A DNA stretch of 64,000 bases from Streptomyces sp. DHE7-1 (GCA_016432725.1 JACJDG010000003.1:7718001-7782000); one strand, 5' to 3'; shown: positions 34,545 to 44,625, counted from the stretch's first letter. Program-made: numbers and translations. Notes: generated from the letters alone by a model not told the origin.

Positions 34545-35294
34545 ATGACCATGCGCATCGCCGTGGCCGGAGCAACCGGAAACATCGGAGCCCGCACCGC
34601 CGGCGCCCTGGAGCGGGCCGCGCACGAAGTGGTGCGTATCAGCCGTTCGCTCGGCGTGGACCTGATCAGCGGGGACGGTCTCGACGCCGCTCTGAGGGGC
34701 GTCGACGTCGTCGTGGACGCCACGAGCTACGAGGCAGCGGACCGAGACGATGCGGTCGCGTACTTCGGCACCGCCACCCGCAATCTGCTCGCCGGCGAAC
34801 AGCGAGCCGGGGTCCGTCACCACGTACTGCTCTCGATCGTCGGCATCGACCGGCTCGAAGGCAACGCGCACTACGCCGGCAAGCGCGAGCAGGAGCGCCT
34901 CGTGGCCGAGAGCCCGGTGCCGTGGACGATCGTTCCCTTCACTCAGTTCCATGACTTCGCCGCGACGGTCACCAGCTGGACCGAAGAGGACGGCGTCGCC
35001 CCTATCCCACCGCTGCTGGTCCAGCCGATCGCACCCGCGGACGTGGCCGACATCCTCGCCGAAACAGCCACGGGCACACCGCGGGGGCGCCACCGCGACG
35101 TCGCCGGCCCGGAACCGCAGGACCTGGTGGACATGGCCCGCCGCACCTGCGACGCACGCGGACACACGGTCAAGCTGGTCCCGACGTGGTCCTCGATACT
35201 GGGGCCGGAGGCGGCCGGAAACGTCCTCCTGCCCGGCGAGGACGCCCGCATCGCGCCAACCACCTTCGACGAGTGGCTCGCCGGCGCCCGCTGA
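34545..35294 (+). CDS. NmrA-like/SDR NAD(P)-binding protein
   Basis: A 249-residue Rossmann protein: 'MRIAVAGATGNIGARTAGALERAAHEVVRISRS' (G-A-T-G-x-I-G), 'VDVVVDATSY', 'GVRHHVLLSIVGIDRL' and 'YAGKREQERLVAESPVPWTIVPFTQFHDF'. The C-terminal 'RHRDVAGPEPQDLVDMARR' fits the atypical SDR/NmrA group. A conserved YxxxK-like pair is present ('YAGKR'). It starts behind GAGGAGAG and is divergent from the exporter-like gene, sharing its palindrome. Confidence 0.9.
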   Translation: MTMRIAVAGATGNIGARTAGALERAAHEVVRISRSLGVDLISGDGLDAALRGVDVVVDATSYEAADRDDAVAYFGTATRNLLAGEQRAGVRHHVLLSIVGIDRLEGNAHYAGKREQERLVAESPVPWTIVPFTQFHDFAATVTSWTEEDGVAPIPPLLVQPIAPADVADILAETATGTPRGRHRDVAGPEPQDLVDMARRTCDARGHTVKLVPTWSSILGPEAAGNVLLPGEDARIAPTTFDEWLAGAR

Positions 35295-35394
35295 TCGCGC
35301 GCCATCAGGCACGGCATCTGCGGGCGGGGTCTGAGGCCTTGTTCTGCGACAACGGCCACGCCCAGTCGGCCAGATGTGAGGCGGCGCGGCGGAG

Positions 35395-35878
35395 TCAGCG
35401 GTCTGCGTGCCGGTAGCGAGCCCAGAGCGGCAGGGCGTACCAGCAGACCAAGTACCAGAGCAGGACGGCTCCGACGAGCCAGGGACGAGGGCGTTGTGGG
35501 TGGCGACCCTCAGGACGAGCAGGAGCGAGGAAACCATGGTGGCCAGCAGCAGGAGCAGGCCGACGAAGGTCAGGCGCGATGCGAGTCGTACGGCCTGGGG
35601 TTTGACCTGCTGCCCGGACACCAGGCGGTGTAGCGACACCGGTCCGATGAGGGCCCCGTGGCGCAGGCGCCGAGGACCACGGTGACGATGTAGATGACCT
35701 GCTCGACGTGGCCCAGAGCCGTGTACTTGGGGGTGAAGACCACGGTGAGCAGGAACCCGAACAAGATCTGCACCCCGGTCTGCGCGACGCGGACCTCCTG
35801 GATGAGCTCACCCCACTTCCGGTCGGCGCGCTCTTCCGCGGTCTCGTCGCGCCCGGTTCGTCTCTCCGTATCAGTCAT
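35395..35878 (-). CDS. DUF6328 membrane protein (two frameshifts)
   Basis: About 161 residues with four transmembrane helices. The diagnostic start is 'RKWGELIQEVRVAQTGVQILFGFLLTVVFTPKYTALGHVEQVIYIVTVVLGA'. The frame is interrupted near 35660 (one G missing) and 35482 (one C missing). Corrected, it continues 'GPVSLHRLVSGQQVKPQAVRLASRLTFVGLLLLLATMVSSLLLVLRV' and ends 'WLVGAVLLWYLVCWYALPLWARYRH'. Function unknown. The upstream hypothetical frame runs into it without a stop. Confidence 0.78.
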
Positions 35879-36343
35879 GAACTCCGGATAGCCGCTCATA
35901 TGATCGCGCAAACAGGCAAGGTGCTCGGTGTTCGTCGGGAGATCCAGCCGGCCGAGGAACTCCAGTGCGGCAGCCGGTTCAAGGTCGCCGTAGACGTCGC
36001 GGAAGCTTGCCAGGAGGCCGCGGAAGACGGCCGAGTGCAGGGTGGGAAGCTGCATGGCGGTGCGGTACGTCATCTCCTTCACCGCCCAGCGCACCGGTCC
36101 CGAACACTCCAGAACCCGACGGGCTCGGCGCAGCAGTGCTTCCGATCGCTCGGCCACCACCCCGTGGATGTCGTTACCCAGAACCTCGGCGAAGGCCGTC
36201 GTGGAAGTGGCGTGGTCCTAGAACCAGTCCACCCACAGCGAGTAGGTGACGGCCTCGGCGTCCCGGTCCGCCTCCAGCCGCTGACGGTAGCCGTCCCACA
36301 GCACGTCGGCCGGCGCGCGATCGGTCTCGGCCTCTGGTCGCAG
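35879..36343 (-). pseudogene. Decayed hypothetical gene upstream of DUF6328
   Basis: One frame reads 'PADVLWDGYRQRLEADRDAEAVTYSLWVDWF', then an in-frame TAG (36218-36220), then 'DHATSTTAFAEVLGNDIHGVVAERSEALLRRARRVLECSGPVRWAVKEMTYRTAMQLPTLHSAVFRGLLASF' and on to 'LRDHMSGYPEF'. It flows into the DUF6328 start without a stop. There is no start codon after the preceding gene's TGA. Both the premature stop and the missing start point to a remnant of a Streptomyces hypothetical gene. No known domain was recognised. Confidence 0.5.
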
Positions 36344-37774
36344 TCAGACCGTGCTCAGGTCGCAGGTGTACGTGGCGGAGCCAGAACCGGCGTAGGCCTC
36401 GAGGTCCAGGTAGTATGTCCCGCTGCCCGAGGCCGTGCGGGTGTACGTGAGGGACTCGTCGCTTCCCCGGCCGTCGTTCACCGACCTCGTGAGCGTAGTT
36501 CCGGTCGAGTCGAGGAGATAGGCGTCCGCGTCGTAGGCGTCCGGTACAGCGCATGAGATGGACGCGGTCCTGCCGGAGGCCAGGGTGAACTTGAAGTAGT
36601 CCCGGTCGGACGTGGTGCTCAGGGCGCCGGTCAGGGTCACCGGGGGAGTGCTCGACGTGATGTCGTCGGCGGCCGAGCGGGAGTCGTTCGGCTCGCTCTC
36701 GCCGACCGTCGTGCCGCCCCGGAGGTGCCGCAACCGGTATCGGGTGTGCCGCTGTACAGGTTGGGGTCGGCGACGCCGTCGTTGACGCTGCGTCGGTAAT
36801 AGCCGCAAGTCGGACGGTTCTTGAAGTCGAAGGTCTGGCCGCTGGTGAGGTGCCAGATCTTGTAGTCGGAGAAGGTCAGAGGCTTGCCGGAGACGGCCTG
36901 CTCCGGCTGGTGGTCGCCGAGCACGACGTAGGCGTCGCTGCCGAACAGTGTGGCCAGTCCGTTCTTGTCGATGTAGAGGGAGCTGCCGCCCTCGTCGATT
37001 CCCACACCCACGCCTTGCCCTGGCTGGTCAGGCCGTCCTTGATGGCGCGCGCGACGAACGCCATGGTGCGACCCATGCGGTCGCGGGCGACGAAGTGCGA
37101 GTCGTTGATGGTGTCGCCGTAGTTCGGCCAGTTGAACATGCCGGTGGTGAACGTGAGGGACTTGTCGTAGGGGTTGGCGAGCGCGGTGGCCGAGGTAGCG
37201 CTCGCGGTGCAGGCGTCGTACACGATCGAGCTGTTGATGTGGAGGCCGGCACTGCCGCCGCCGGAGCCGCCGCCCTTGGCGACGACGGACTGTACGGAGG
37301 CCTGGAGAGAGGTGCCTTTCCAGGCCGCGTAACGGCACTGGTCGCCCCGGCGAAGTAGACGAACTCCGCGTTGCGGATGTCATTGTTCAGCTGGGTGTTG
37401 TTGCCGTCGGACGCGGCAGTCAGCGTCCAGGTGGTACAGGAGTTGACGCCGGAAAGCCCGGTGATCGTGTCGCACTCGGGCGTCTTGCTGCCCGATGTCG
37501 GAGCCGAGCCGGCCAGCACGACCACATCGAGGCTTCCGGTGTTGCCGCGGATTGCGTCGATCGCCCTCGTCATGGAGCCGCCGACGACACTGCCGGCGCC
37601 GTTCATGGTGAAGGCCGGGCCGGACCAGCTCGATCGGCTGACGTCTGATGCGCTGCCGAGGCGGATGCGGTCGGCGGAGGCGTGGGCGGGGTCACTGGTG
37701 ACGGCGAGGGTGGTGGCGGCGGCCGCGATCACAAGGAGCGAGGCGAGGGGCCTGCTCAGCGCGCGTGAGGTCAT
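36344..37774 (-). CDS. Secreted cyanophycinase-like S51 peptidase with PPC domain (three frameshifts)
   Basis: About 477 residues. A signal peptide ('LASLLVIAAAATTLAVTSDPAHA') is followed by a cyanophycinase/type 1 glutamine amidotransferase-like domain. 'NAEFVYFAGGDQCRYAAWKG' and the nucleophile 'GGGSAGLHIN' are visible, with 'DSHFVARDRMGRTMAFVARAIKDG' and 'WGIDEGGSSLYIDKNG' as later family motifs. A C-terminal pre-peptidase (PPC) domain ends the protein ('GESEPNDSRSAADDI', 'GTYYLDLEAYAGSGSATYTC'). Single G residues are missing near 37347, 36998 and 36718. The start has AGGAGCACCG upstream. It is divergent from an amino-acid ABC transporter operon that also contains a second cyanophycinase. 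Confidence 0.82.
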
Positions 37775-38120
37775 CGGTGCTCCTGGGTTGCGGGAAGAGG
37801 CGAGTGCGGGAGGAACACGCCTCCCCGCATCCCCTTCTGACGGACCGACAGCAGCGTGGCGCGTCGGCAGTAGCGGAACATACAAGCAGTGGCTTGTTAC
37901 GGGAAGATGTAAGAGAAAATTCGACGAGGTGGCTCTATCAGCGCATCTGAAGCGCTACATAATCGGGCATTCAGTAACTTTTTGCGACGGCGAGAGTGTG
38001 CTGCGCGGATGTAATTGGCGTTACATCTATGCAAGGTCTCGGGACACCTGTAGTTTCCTGCCTTGTCAGAGGGAGAGGGCAGACCTTCCCCGGCAGTACT
38101 TCCGAGAGGGACCGATCGTG
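37775..38120. promoter_or_regulatory. Divergent regulatory region with two related palindromes
   Basis: A 346-bp A/T-richer region between the secreted peptidase and the binding-protein operon. It contains GATGTAA-TTGGCG-TTACATC (38008-38027, perfect 7-bp arms) and the related imperfect CTTGTTAC-GGGAA-GATGTAAG (37893-37913). Both are candidate operators for the RpiR-type regulator encoded downstream at 43617. No gene was seen. Confidence 0.6.
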
Positions 38121-39071
38121 ATGTCACATTCCTCCCGCCGCACCGTGATCAGAGTCGCGACCGCCGTCGTGGCGCTGACGACGGTGAGTGCCTGCGACGA
38201 CGGGTCGGACACCGGCGAGGCCGCGTCGGCCGGCACCGCGAAGGTCGCCGGCGTGACGGTGAAGAAGGACCAGGCCCTGCACGACGCTCTGCCCGCCGGC
38301 ATCAAGAAGTCCGGCACGGTCCGCGTCGCCACCGACGTCCCCTACGCGCCCTTCGAGATGTTCGTCAGTGAGGGCGGCAAGGAGCTCACCGGACTCGACT
38401 ACGACCTCGGTCAGGCCATCGGCGCGAAGCTCGGGGTGAAGTTCGCCTTCACCCCGCAGAAGTTCGACGGCATCGTGCCGGCCCTGCAGGCAGGCAAGTT
38501 CGACGCCGCGATGTCGGCGATCACGGACAACAAGGACCGCCAGAAGGTCGTCGACTTCGTCGACTACTCCCAGTCCGGGTCCGGCATCCTCGTCGCCAAG
38601 GGCAACCCCAAGAAGATCACCACCCTGACCGACCTGTGCGGGTCGCCGGTCGCCGTGCAGGCCGCGACCAATCAGCTGAAGCTGCTCACCGCGACACAGG
38701 GCGACTGCACCGCGGCCGGCAAGCCGAAGATCGCCATATCGACCTTCCCCAAGGACTCCGACGCGCAGCTGGCGCTCCGGTCGGGGAAGGTCGTCGCCGA
38801 CGTGCTGACCAAGCCCGCCGCCGGCTGGACCGCGAAGACGGCCGACGGCGGCAAGGCCTTCGAACTCGTGGAGGACCCCAAGGCGCCCGGCGGCTACAAC
38901 GCCTCGCCGAACGGCATCGCCGTCACCAAGAAGCTGCCGGAACTGACCGGGGCGGTGCAGAAGGCCCTCCAGGCCCTCATCGACGACGGGACCGTCACCA
39001 AGATCTTCGACAAGTACGGCGTCGCCTCGATCGCGGTCAAGGAAGCCACCCGCAACGCGGCGGTGGACTGA
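38121..39071 (+). CDS. Polar amino-acid ABC transporter substrate-binding lipoprotein
   Basis: A 316-residue class 3 periplasmic-type binding protein. The lipobox 'TTVSAC' ends the signal peptide. The binding domain is typical for polar amino acids: 'GTVRVATDVPYAPFEMFVSEGGKELTGLDYDLGQAIGAKLG', 'FDGIVPALQAGKFDAAMSAITDNKDRQKVVDFVDY' and 'LCGSPVAVQAATNQ'. It is a paralogue of the protein encoded at 44626-45582. It is the first gene of a transporter operon (3 bp to the permease). Confidence 0.93.
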   Translation: MSHSSRRTVIRVATAVVALTTVSACDDGSDTGEAASAGTAKVAGVTVKKDQALHDALPAGIKKSGTVRVATDVPYAPFEMFVSEGGKELTGLDYDLGQAIGAKLGVKFAFTPQKFDGIVPALQAGKFDAAMSAITDNKDRQKVVDFVDYSQSGSGILVAKGNPKKITTLTDLCGSPVAVQAATNQLKLLTATQGDCTAAGKPKIAISTFPKDSDAQLALRSGKVVADVLTKPAAGWTAKTADGGKAFELVEDPKAPGGYNASPNGIAVTKKLPELTGAVQKALQALIDDGTVTKIFDKYGVASIAVKEATRNAAVD

Positions 39072-39073
39072 CG

Positions 39074-40031
39074 ATGCCCGCCACCTCCACACCTGTGAGT
39101 GCCTCACCGCACCGCGACTCCGCCTCCGCGGACATCGACATCGTGCCGGTGCGGCACTACGGCCGCTGGGTCGCCGCCGTGGCGGCCGTGGCCGCCGTCG
39201 GCGGACTGATCGGTTCCCTGGCCAAGAACGCCAACCTGCACTGGGATGTCATCGGCCACTACCTCTTCGCCGGGCTCATCTTCGACGGCCTGGCGACGAC
39301 GCTTTGGCTGACCGCCGCGGCCATGGCCCTCGGTCTGGTCCTCGGCACCCTGATCGCGGTCATGCGTCTGTCGTCCAACCCCGTCCTGTACGGACTCTCC
39401 TCCCTGTTCGTCTGGGTCTTCCGGGGACGCCGCTGCTGGTCCAGATCATCTTCTGGGGCTATGCCGCGGCTCTCTACAAGAAGGTGCTGATCGGTATCCC
39501 CTTCACCGACATCACGTTCGTCCAGGCCGACACGAACTCCCTGCTCACCCCGGCGGTCGCGGCTCTGCTGGCACTCGGGCTGAACGAGGCGGCGTACGCG
39601 AGCGAGATCGTGCGCGCCGGCATCCAGTCCGTCGACCCGGGACAGACGGAGGCGGCTCACTCGCTCGGCATGCGTCCCGCCCTGACCATGCGCCGGATCG
39701 TCCTCCCGCAGGCCATGCGGGTGATCATCCCGCCGATGGGCAACGAGACCATCAACATGCTGAAGATGACGGCTCTCGTCTCCGTCATCGCGGCCCACGA
39801 CCTGATGTCGAACATCCAGGACGTGTACGCGCAGAACTACCAGGTCATCCCCATGCTCGTGGTCGCCAGCATCTGGTACCTGGCCCTGGTCAGCCTGCTG
39901 AGCATCCCGCAGGCCTGGATGGAGCGGCGCTACGGCCGCGGCACTTCGGGAGCCGGCCGGGTGTCCCCGTGCAGCGCATGCTCGCGGGCGCCGTCTCGCT
40001 GGGCCGCGTGAAGAAGGAGTCACAGCGATGA
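39074..40031 (+). CDS. Amino-acid ABC transporter permease (two frameshifts)
   Basis: A HisM/GltK-type permease of about 319 residues. 'YLFAGLIFDGLATTLWLTAAAMALGLVLGTLIAVMRLS' and 'VFRGTPLLVQIIFWGYA' are typical. The EAA loop is 'NEAAYASEIVRAGIQSVDPGQTEAAHSLGMRPALTMRRIVLPQAMRVIIPP'. Single Gs are missing near 39424 and 39950. With the second restored the protein ends in a basic tail and its TGA overlaps the next ATG (ATGA, 40028-40031). The long N-terminal extension before the first helix is unusual. Confidence 0.9.
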
Positions 40032-40791
40032 CCACGCCCATGGTGGACGCACAGGGTGTGCGCAAACACTTCGGGAAGCTCGAGGTCCTCAAGGGCATCG
40101 ACCTGACCGTCGGCGCGGGAGAAGTGTGCTGTCTGCTGGGCCCGTCGGGCTCGGGCAAATCCACGTTCCTGCGGTGCATCAACCACCTCGAGACGGTCGA
40201 CGGCGGCAGGCTGTCCGTCGACGGCCAACTCGTGGGCTACCGCCGGCAAGGCGACCGGCTGCACGAACTGCGTGAGCGGGAGGTCGCCTCCCGCCGACGC
40301 GACATCGGCATGGTCTTCCAGCGCTTCAACCTCTTCCCCACCTGACGGCGCTGGAGAACGTGACCGAGGCACCCGTACGCGTCGCGGGTGTCAGCCGCGC
40401 CGAGGCACGGGAGGACGGTATGCGCCTGCTGGAGCAGGTCGGCCTCGCCGACCGCGCCGGGCACTACCCCGCGCAGCTCTCCGGCGGACAGCAGCAACGA
40501 GTCGCCATCGCCCGGGCCCTGGCCATGAAACCGAAGCTGATGCTGTTCGACGAGCCGACCTCCGCACTCGACCCGGAGCTGGTCGGCGACGTCCTGGACG
40601 TCATGCGGCAACTCGCGGCCGACGGCATGACCATGGTCGTCGTCACCCATGAGATCGGCTTCGCCCGCGAGGTGGGTGACACCGCCGTCTTCATGGACGA
40701 AGGTGTCGTCGTCGAAGCCGGACACCCTCAGCAGGTACTCGTCGACCCCGAGCAGGAACGCACCCGCGGATTCCTCTCGAAGGTCCTGTGA
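40028..40791 (+). CDS. Amino-acid ABC transporter ATP-binding protein (frameshifted)
   Basis: A GlnQ/HisP-type ATPase, about 254 residues. Walker A is 'GPSGSGKST' (about residue 39), the Q-loop is 'GMVFQRFNLFPHLTALENV', the signature 'LSGGQQQRVAIARALAM', Walker B 'LMLFDEPTSALDPE' and the H-loop 'VVTHEIGFAREV'. One C is missing near 40338 at the Q-loop. It overlaps the permease stop and the M20 start (GTGA, 40788-40791), so the operon is translationally coupled. Confidence 0.93.
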
Positions 40792-42008
40792 GCGCCTCGG
40801 TCCGTCAGCGGCCGCACACTGCCGCACTGCTGACGCTCGCCCGCGCCCACCAGCCCCGGTACCTGCGGGAACTTGCCGAACTCGTCGCGATCGACTCCGG
40901 GTCGTACAGCCCCGCGGGCGTCAACCGCGTAGGCGATATCGTCGGCGAACGGCTGCGGGCCATCGGATTCGACACCCGCCGCCTCACCCCGCCGTCCATC
41001 GGCACCCACGGCACCGGTGACCTGATCGTGGCGCGGAAGAAGGGGGCGCTCTCCGTCGAGGACGGCGGACGCCGCATTCTGCTCGTCGGTCACCTGGACA
41101 CGGTCTTCGAGGACGGGACGGCCGCGGCACGGCCGTTCGGTCTGGTCGGCTCGCACGCCCGTGGGCCGGGCGTGAGCGACGACAAGGGCGGCCTCGTCGC
41201 CGGTCTCACGGCGCTGCGCATCCTCGACGAGGCGGGCTTCCAGGACTACGCCGAGGTGGTGTTCCTGGCCGTGCCCGACGAGGAGATCGGCTCCCCGGCG
41301 AGCCGTCCCCTCACCGAGGAGACGGCGCACGGGATGCATTACGCGCTGGCCCTGGAATGCGCCCGCGAGAACGGCGACGTCGTGATCGCCCGCAAGGGCG
41401 TAGCCGACTTCCGGCTCACCGTAACGGGGCGCGCCGCCCACGCCGGCATCGAACCGGAGCGGGGTGCGAACGCCGCGCTGACGGCGGCTCACCTCACCGT
41501 CGCGCTGCAGGGGCTCAACGGCCGCTGGGACGACGTGACGGTCAACGTCGGGATGGTGCACGCCGGCACACGCATCAACATCGTCTGCCCCGAGGCAGAA
41601 CTGCACGTCGAGGTCCGCTCGGCGACGACGCGAGGCATCCAGCAGGCCCGGCGGGCGATCGAGGATCTCGCCGCGCGCCCTGCCGTCGCCGGGACCACCG
41701 TGACCGTGGAGCAACTCGACCTCTGCCCGCCGATGGAGGACACCGAGGCCTCACGGCGAATCCTGCGGGCCGCCCAGTCCATCGGGGAAGAACTGGGACT
41801 GTCCATCGGGGCCGCCGCGACCGGCGGAGTGGGTGACGCGAACCTGATCGCCGGCATGGGCGTGCCCGTTCTGGACGGGCTCGGACCGGTCGGCGGCGGT
41901 GATCACAGCCCGCAGGAGTGGCTGGACACCACGACAGTCGTCAGCCGTGTCGCCCTGCTCGCCTCGCTCATCGCCGTACTCGGCTGCGAGCAGCCTCCCA
42001 CCGGCTGA
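40788..42008 (+). CDS. M20 family zinc metallopeptidase (glutamate carboxypeptidase-like)
   Basis: A 406-residue cytosolic M20 peptidase. Zinc/catalytic residues are visible in 'LLVGHLDTVFE' (His, Asp), 'GPGVSDDKGGL' (bridging Asp), 'VPDEEIGSPASRP' (catalytic and zinc Glu) and 'GGGDHSPQEW' (late His). The dimerisation domain is inserted around residues 195-305 ('GRAAHAGIEPERGANAALTAAHL'). The start overlaps the ATPase stop. In this operon, with secreted cyanophycinases and an amino-acid importer, it most likely hydrolyses an imported dipeptide or acyl amino acid. Isoaspartyl or beta-Asp-Arg dipeptides are candidates. Confidence 0.9.
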   Translation: MSASVRQRPHTAALLTLARAHQPRYLRELAELVAIDSGSYSPAGVNRVGDIVGERLRAIGFDTRRLTPPSIGTHGTGDLIVARKKGALSVEDGGRRILLVGHLDTVFEDGTAAARPFGLVGSHARGPGVSDDKGGLVAGLTALRILDEAGFQDYAEVVFLAVPDEEIGSPASRPLTEETAHGMHYALALECARENGDVVIARKGVADFRLTVTGRAAHAGIEPERGANAALTAAHLTVALQGLNGRWDDVTVNVGMVHAGTRINIVCPEAELHVEVRSATTRGIQQARRAIEDLAARPAVAGTTVTVEQLDLCPPMEDTEASRRILRAAQSIGEELGLSIGAAATGGVGDANLIAGMGVPVLDGLGPVGGGDHSPQEWLDTTTVVSRVALLASLIAVLGCEQPPTG

Positions 42009-42166
42009 CGCGACGACTCCGGCCGCCGACAGCAATTTCTTTTCGCCGGCCGGTGCCGTCGCCCCCGGGCACCGGAGCAGTCCCCCCAGCCGTCGTTGAA
42101 GCCGCTCTCGAACAGCCCGCCCCGACAGCACCTCACCCACGTCCGCACACTTCCTGGAGGCACCTC

Positions 42167-43459
42167 ATGCGCACCCCGCACAGAGCCGGTCGCACCGTCC
42201 TGGCCGGAAGCACCGCGCTCCTGCTGGCTCTGGCGGCCGCTCCGGCAGCCGTCGCACACCCGGCCGCCGGACACCGTTCCGCCGGGTCGCTCGTCCTGGT
42301 CGGCGGCGGGCTGAAGAACGACAACGACCAGGTGTACGGCGAGATCATCGACCGGGCCGGCGGCAAGGGGCACGCACGCATCGGTGTGCTGACCGCCGCC
42401 TCCGTGCCCGAGAGCCAGGACCCGAACGCCGGTGACCCGGCCACATGCTCCAACTCCGCCTGCAACGGCGCCTATTACGCCGACCTGTTCACCCGCCACG
42501 GTGCCGCGGACGCAGAATGGATCCCCGTCGACATCGACCACGTCACCGAGGCCGACTCCGACCGTGTCGTCGCCCAGGTCAACAGCATGACCGGCTTCTT
42601 CTTCGGCGGCGGCGACCAGTACCGGTACGTGACCGCCCTGTTGCACGGCTCCGCCCACACCGACTCGAAGGTGCTGGCCGCCATCCGCGCCAAGCTCGCC
42701 GACGGTGCGGTGGTGGCCGGGTCGAGCGCAGGTGCCCAGATCGCGGCCGGAGCCGACATGATCACCGGCGGCGACTCCTACGAGGCTCTGCGGGACGGCA
42801 GCGCGCCGGGCTACTTCGATGACGCCTCCAAGCTCGGCTACCTGCCCGAGGGCGGCTTCGGCTTCCTGCGCTCGGGGCTGCTCGACACACATACCGGCAC
42901 CAGCGGACGTGAGGGCCGTTCGCTGCGCCTGGCCGCCGACACGGGCCACCAGCGGGTCTACGCGCTGGAGGAGAACACCGCTCTCGTCGTCGAGCACCCC
43001 GGCTCGCCCGACGAGACCATGCGCGTGGTCGGCCCCCAGGGCCTCGCGGTGTTCGATCTGCGGCACGCTCGTGTGACCCGACACGACGGAGGCTGGTCGC
43101 TGACCGGCGCCACCTACGACTACCTCACCGACGGCGACCGCTACGAGCCGCGCCGCTGGCGGGTGCGGCCGGCATCCGACAAGAAGCGGCTCCACCCGCA
43201 GGACCGTACGCCCGTGCCCGCGAACCACGACGTCTTCTACTCCCTCGCCAACGACAACGGCGTCCCCTACAGCTTCCTGGGCACCGCGCGCGCCCTCGCG
43301 CAGTCCGCGGAGCAACGCGAGGCCACCGCCACCACGTTCGAGTCCGGGCCACGGTTCACCGTCACCTTCGACAGGAACCGGCACTTCACCCCGCTGACGG
43401 ACGACGGCAGGACAGCGGACACCCTCATCGGGATGACCGTGTCCATCACCCCCAACTGA
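42167..43459 (+). CDS. Secreted cyanophycinase (peptidase S51)
   Basis: A 430-residue exported protein with a signal peptide ('TVLAGSTALLLALAAAPAAVAHPA'). The S51 core includes 'GSLVLVGGGLKNDNDQVYGEIIDRAGG', 'GFFFGGGDQYRYVTALL', the nucleophile elbow 'VVAGSSAGAQIAAGADMITGG' and 'GFGFLRSGLLDTHTGTSGREGRSL'. The C-terminal extension of about 140 residues is beta-rich. ATG 42167 follows CTGGAGG. Cyanophycinases cut the beta-Asp-Arg polymer to dipeptides. The export signal implies use of polymer released by other organisms. It is separated from the M20 gene by 158 bp and followed by a strong terminator. Confidence 0.9.
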   Translation: MRTPHRAGRTVLAGSTALLLALAAAPAAVAHPAAGHRSAGSLVLVGGGLKNDNDQVYGEIIDRAGGKGHARIGVLTAASVPESQDPNAGDPATCSNSACNGAYYADLFTRHGAADAEWIPVDIDHVTEADSDRVVAQVNSMTGFFFGGGDQYRYVTALLHGSAHTDSKVLAAIRAKLADGAVVAGSSAGAQIAAGADMITGGDSYEALRDGSAPGYFDDASKLGYLPEGGFGFLRSGLLDTHTGTSGREGRSLRLAADTGHQRVYALEENTALVVEHPGSPDETMRVVGPQGLAVFDLRHARVTRHDGGWSLTGATYDYLTDGDRYEPRRWRVRPASDKKRLHPQDRTPVPANHDVFYSLANDNGVPYSFLGTARALAQSAEQREATATTFESGPRFTVTFDRNRHFTPLTDDGRTADTLIGMTVSITPN

Positions 43460-43475
43460 CGCCACCGCACCGACA

Positions 43476-43518
43476 GGGCAGAGGGCTCCCTGGAAAGAGA
43501 CCAGGGAGCCCTCTGCCC
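43476..43518 (+). terminator. Strong hairpin terminator after the cyanophycinase
   Basis: An 18-bp perfect stem GGGCAGAGGGCTCCCTGG (43476-43493) with its complement at 43501-43518 and a 7-base loop AAAGAGA. It ends the transporter-M20-cyanophycinase unit 17 bp after the stop. Confidence 0.85.
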
Positions 43519-43616
43519 CTGGACGGGCTGCGGTCCTCCGGCGGGCGCTCCGGCCCCTCACCCGCTCCATGGGCTCCACGGACAAAGCCCTCCCGGCTCG
43601 GAAAAGGAACATCTCG

Positions 43617-44486
43617 ATGGCTTCTGGCAGGCTCGCCGACGAAATCCGGCTCAAGCTGGGTGAGCTCAGTCCCGCAGAACGCAAAGTCGGCCGAGTCATG
43701 CTGGCGGGATATCCGGCGCCGGGCTTCGAGACCATCGCCACCATCGCCGAACGCGCGGCGGTGAGCGCACCGACCGTCCTCAGGTTCGTCGGACGCCTCG
43801 GCTTCCGCGGCTACCCGGACTTTCAGGCGGCCCTGCGCGACGAACTCGAGGAACGCAGCGCCTCACCACTGGCGCTCTACGAATCGGCCACCCTGACCCG
43901 GTCCGACGAGGCGGACGCCAACGAACCGCTGCTGACGAGCGGCAGCAGGCTGTTCGCGGCCGCGCTCACCCGGTCCCTCGCCGAACTCCCGCTGCACGAC
44001 CTGGACCGGGCCACCCAGCTCCTCGCCGACCCCAAGCGACGGATCATCCTCGCCGGTGGCCGGTTCACCCACCTGCTGGCCCAGTACCTCGGCCTCCACC
44101 TCATGCAACTACGCAACGACGTGGCCTTCCTCCCCGACCGCGACGTCGAGCGCACCGCCGCCCTGGCCGCGCTGACACGACGCGACGTGCTGGTCGTGTT
44201 CGACTACCGGCGCTACGAGGACGACAAGGTCGCCATGGCCCAACTGCTGCGAGAACAGGGCGGCAAGGTAGTCCTCTTCACCGATACATGGCTCTCCCCG
44301 GTGACCGCGCACGCGGAGGTCGTCCTGCCCAGCCAGGTCACGTCGCCCTCGCCGTACGACAGCCTGGTCCCGACCATGGCCGTGATCGAGACCGTCGTCG
44401 CATCGGTCATCGTGTCGCTCGGTGAGGCCGCGCACCAACGCCTGCGGCAAGGAGAGGACATCGCCCAGCGGATCGGCCTGGTATGA
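43617..44486 (+). CDS. MurR/RpiR family transcriptional regulator
   Basis: A 289-residue regulator. The N-terminal HTH_6 ('LGELSPAERKVGRVMLAGYPAPGFETIATIAERAAVSAPTVLRFVGRLGFRGYPDFQAALRDEL') is followed by a SIS-fold domain ('RRIILAGGRFTHLLAQYLGLHLMQLR', 'RRDVLVVFDYRRYEDDKVAMAQLLREQGGKVVLFTD'). ATG 43617 follows AAAAGGA. The SIS domain normally binds phosphosugars, but RpiR-type proteins also control amino-acid and cyanophycin-related genes. Its location between the cyanophycinase and the second binding protein suggests local control. Confidence 0.9.
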   Translation: MASGRLADEIRLKLGELSPAERKVGRVMLAGYPAPGFETIATIAERAAVSAPTVLRFVGRLGFRGYPDFQAALRDELEERSASPLALYESATLTRSDEADANEPLLTSGSRLFAAALTRSLAELPLHDLDRATQLLADPKRRIILAGGRFTHLLAQYLGLHLMQLRNDVAFLPDRDVERTAALAALTRRDVLVVFDYRRYEDDKVAMAQLLREQGGKVVLFTDTWLSPVTAHAEVVLPSQVTSPSPYDSLVPTMAVIETVVASVIVSLGEAAHQRLRQGEDIAQRIGLV

Positions 44487-44625
44487 CCGCGATCCGCCGG
44501 GTCCGCCCGACACCCGGTGCTCCCTCACCCCGTCGCCCGGCGCACCACCACGCAGAGCCCGCAGCACACGCCCGGCCATACCTCATGGCCCGGCCCTCGT
44601 GCGCCCCTCCATGGAAGGAACCGTC

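Noticed and set aside
33861..35639. 592-residue minus-strand frame spanning two genes
   Set aside because: It covers the convincing NmrA-like gene on the other strand; only its first 60 residues are real, as part of DUF6328.
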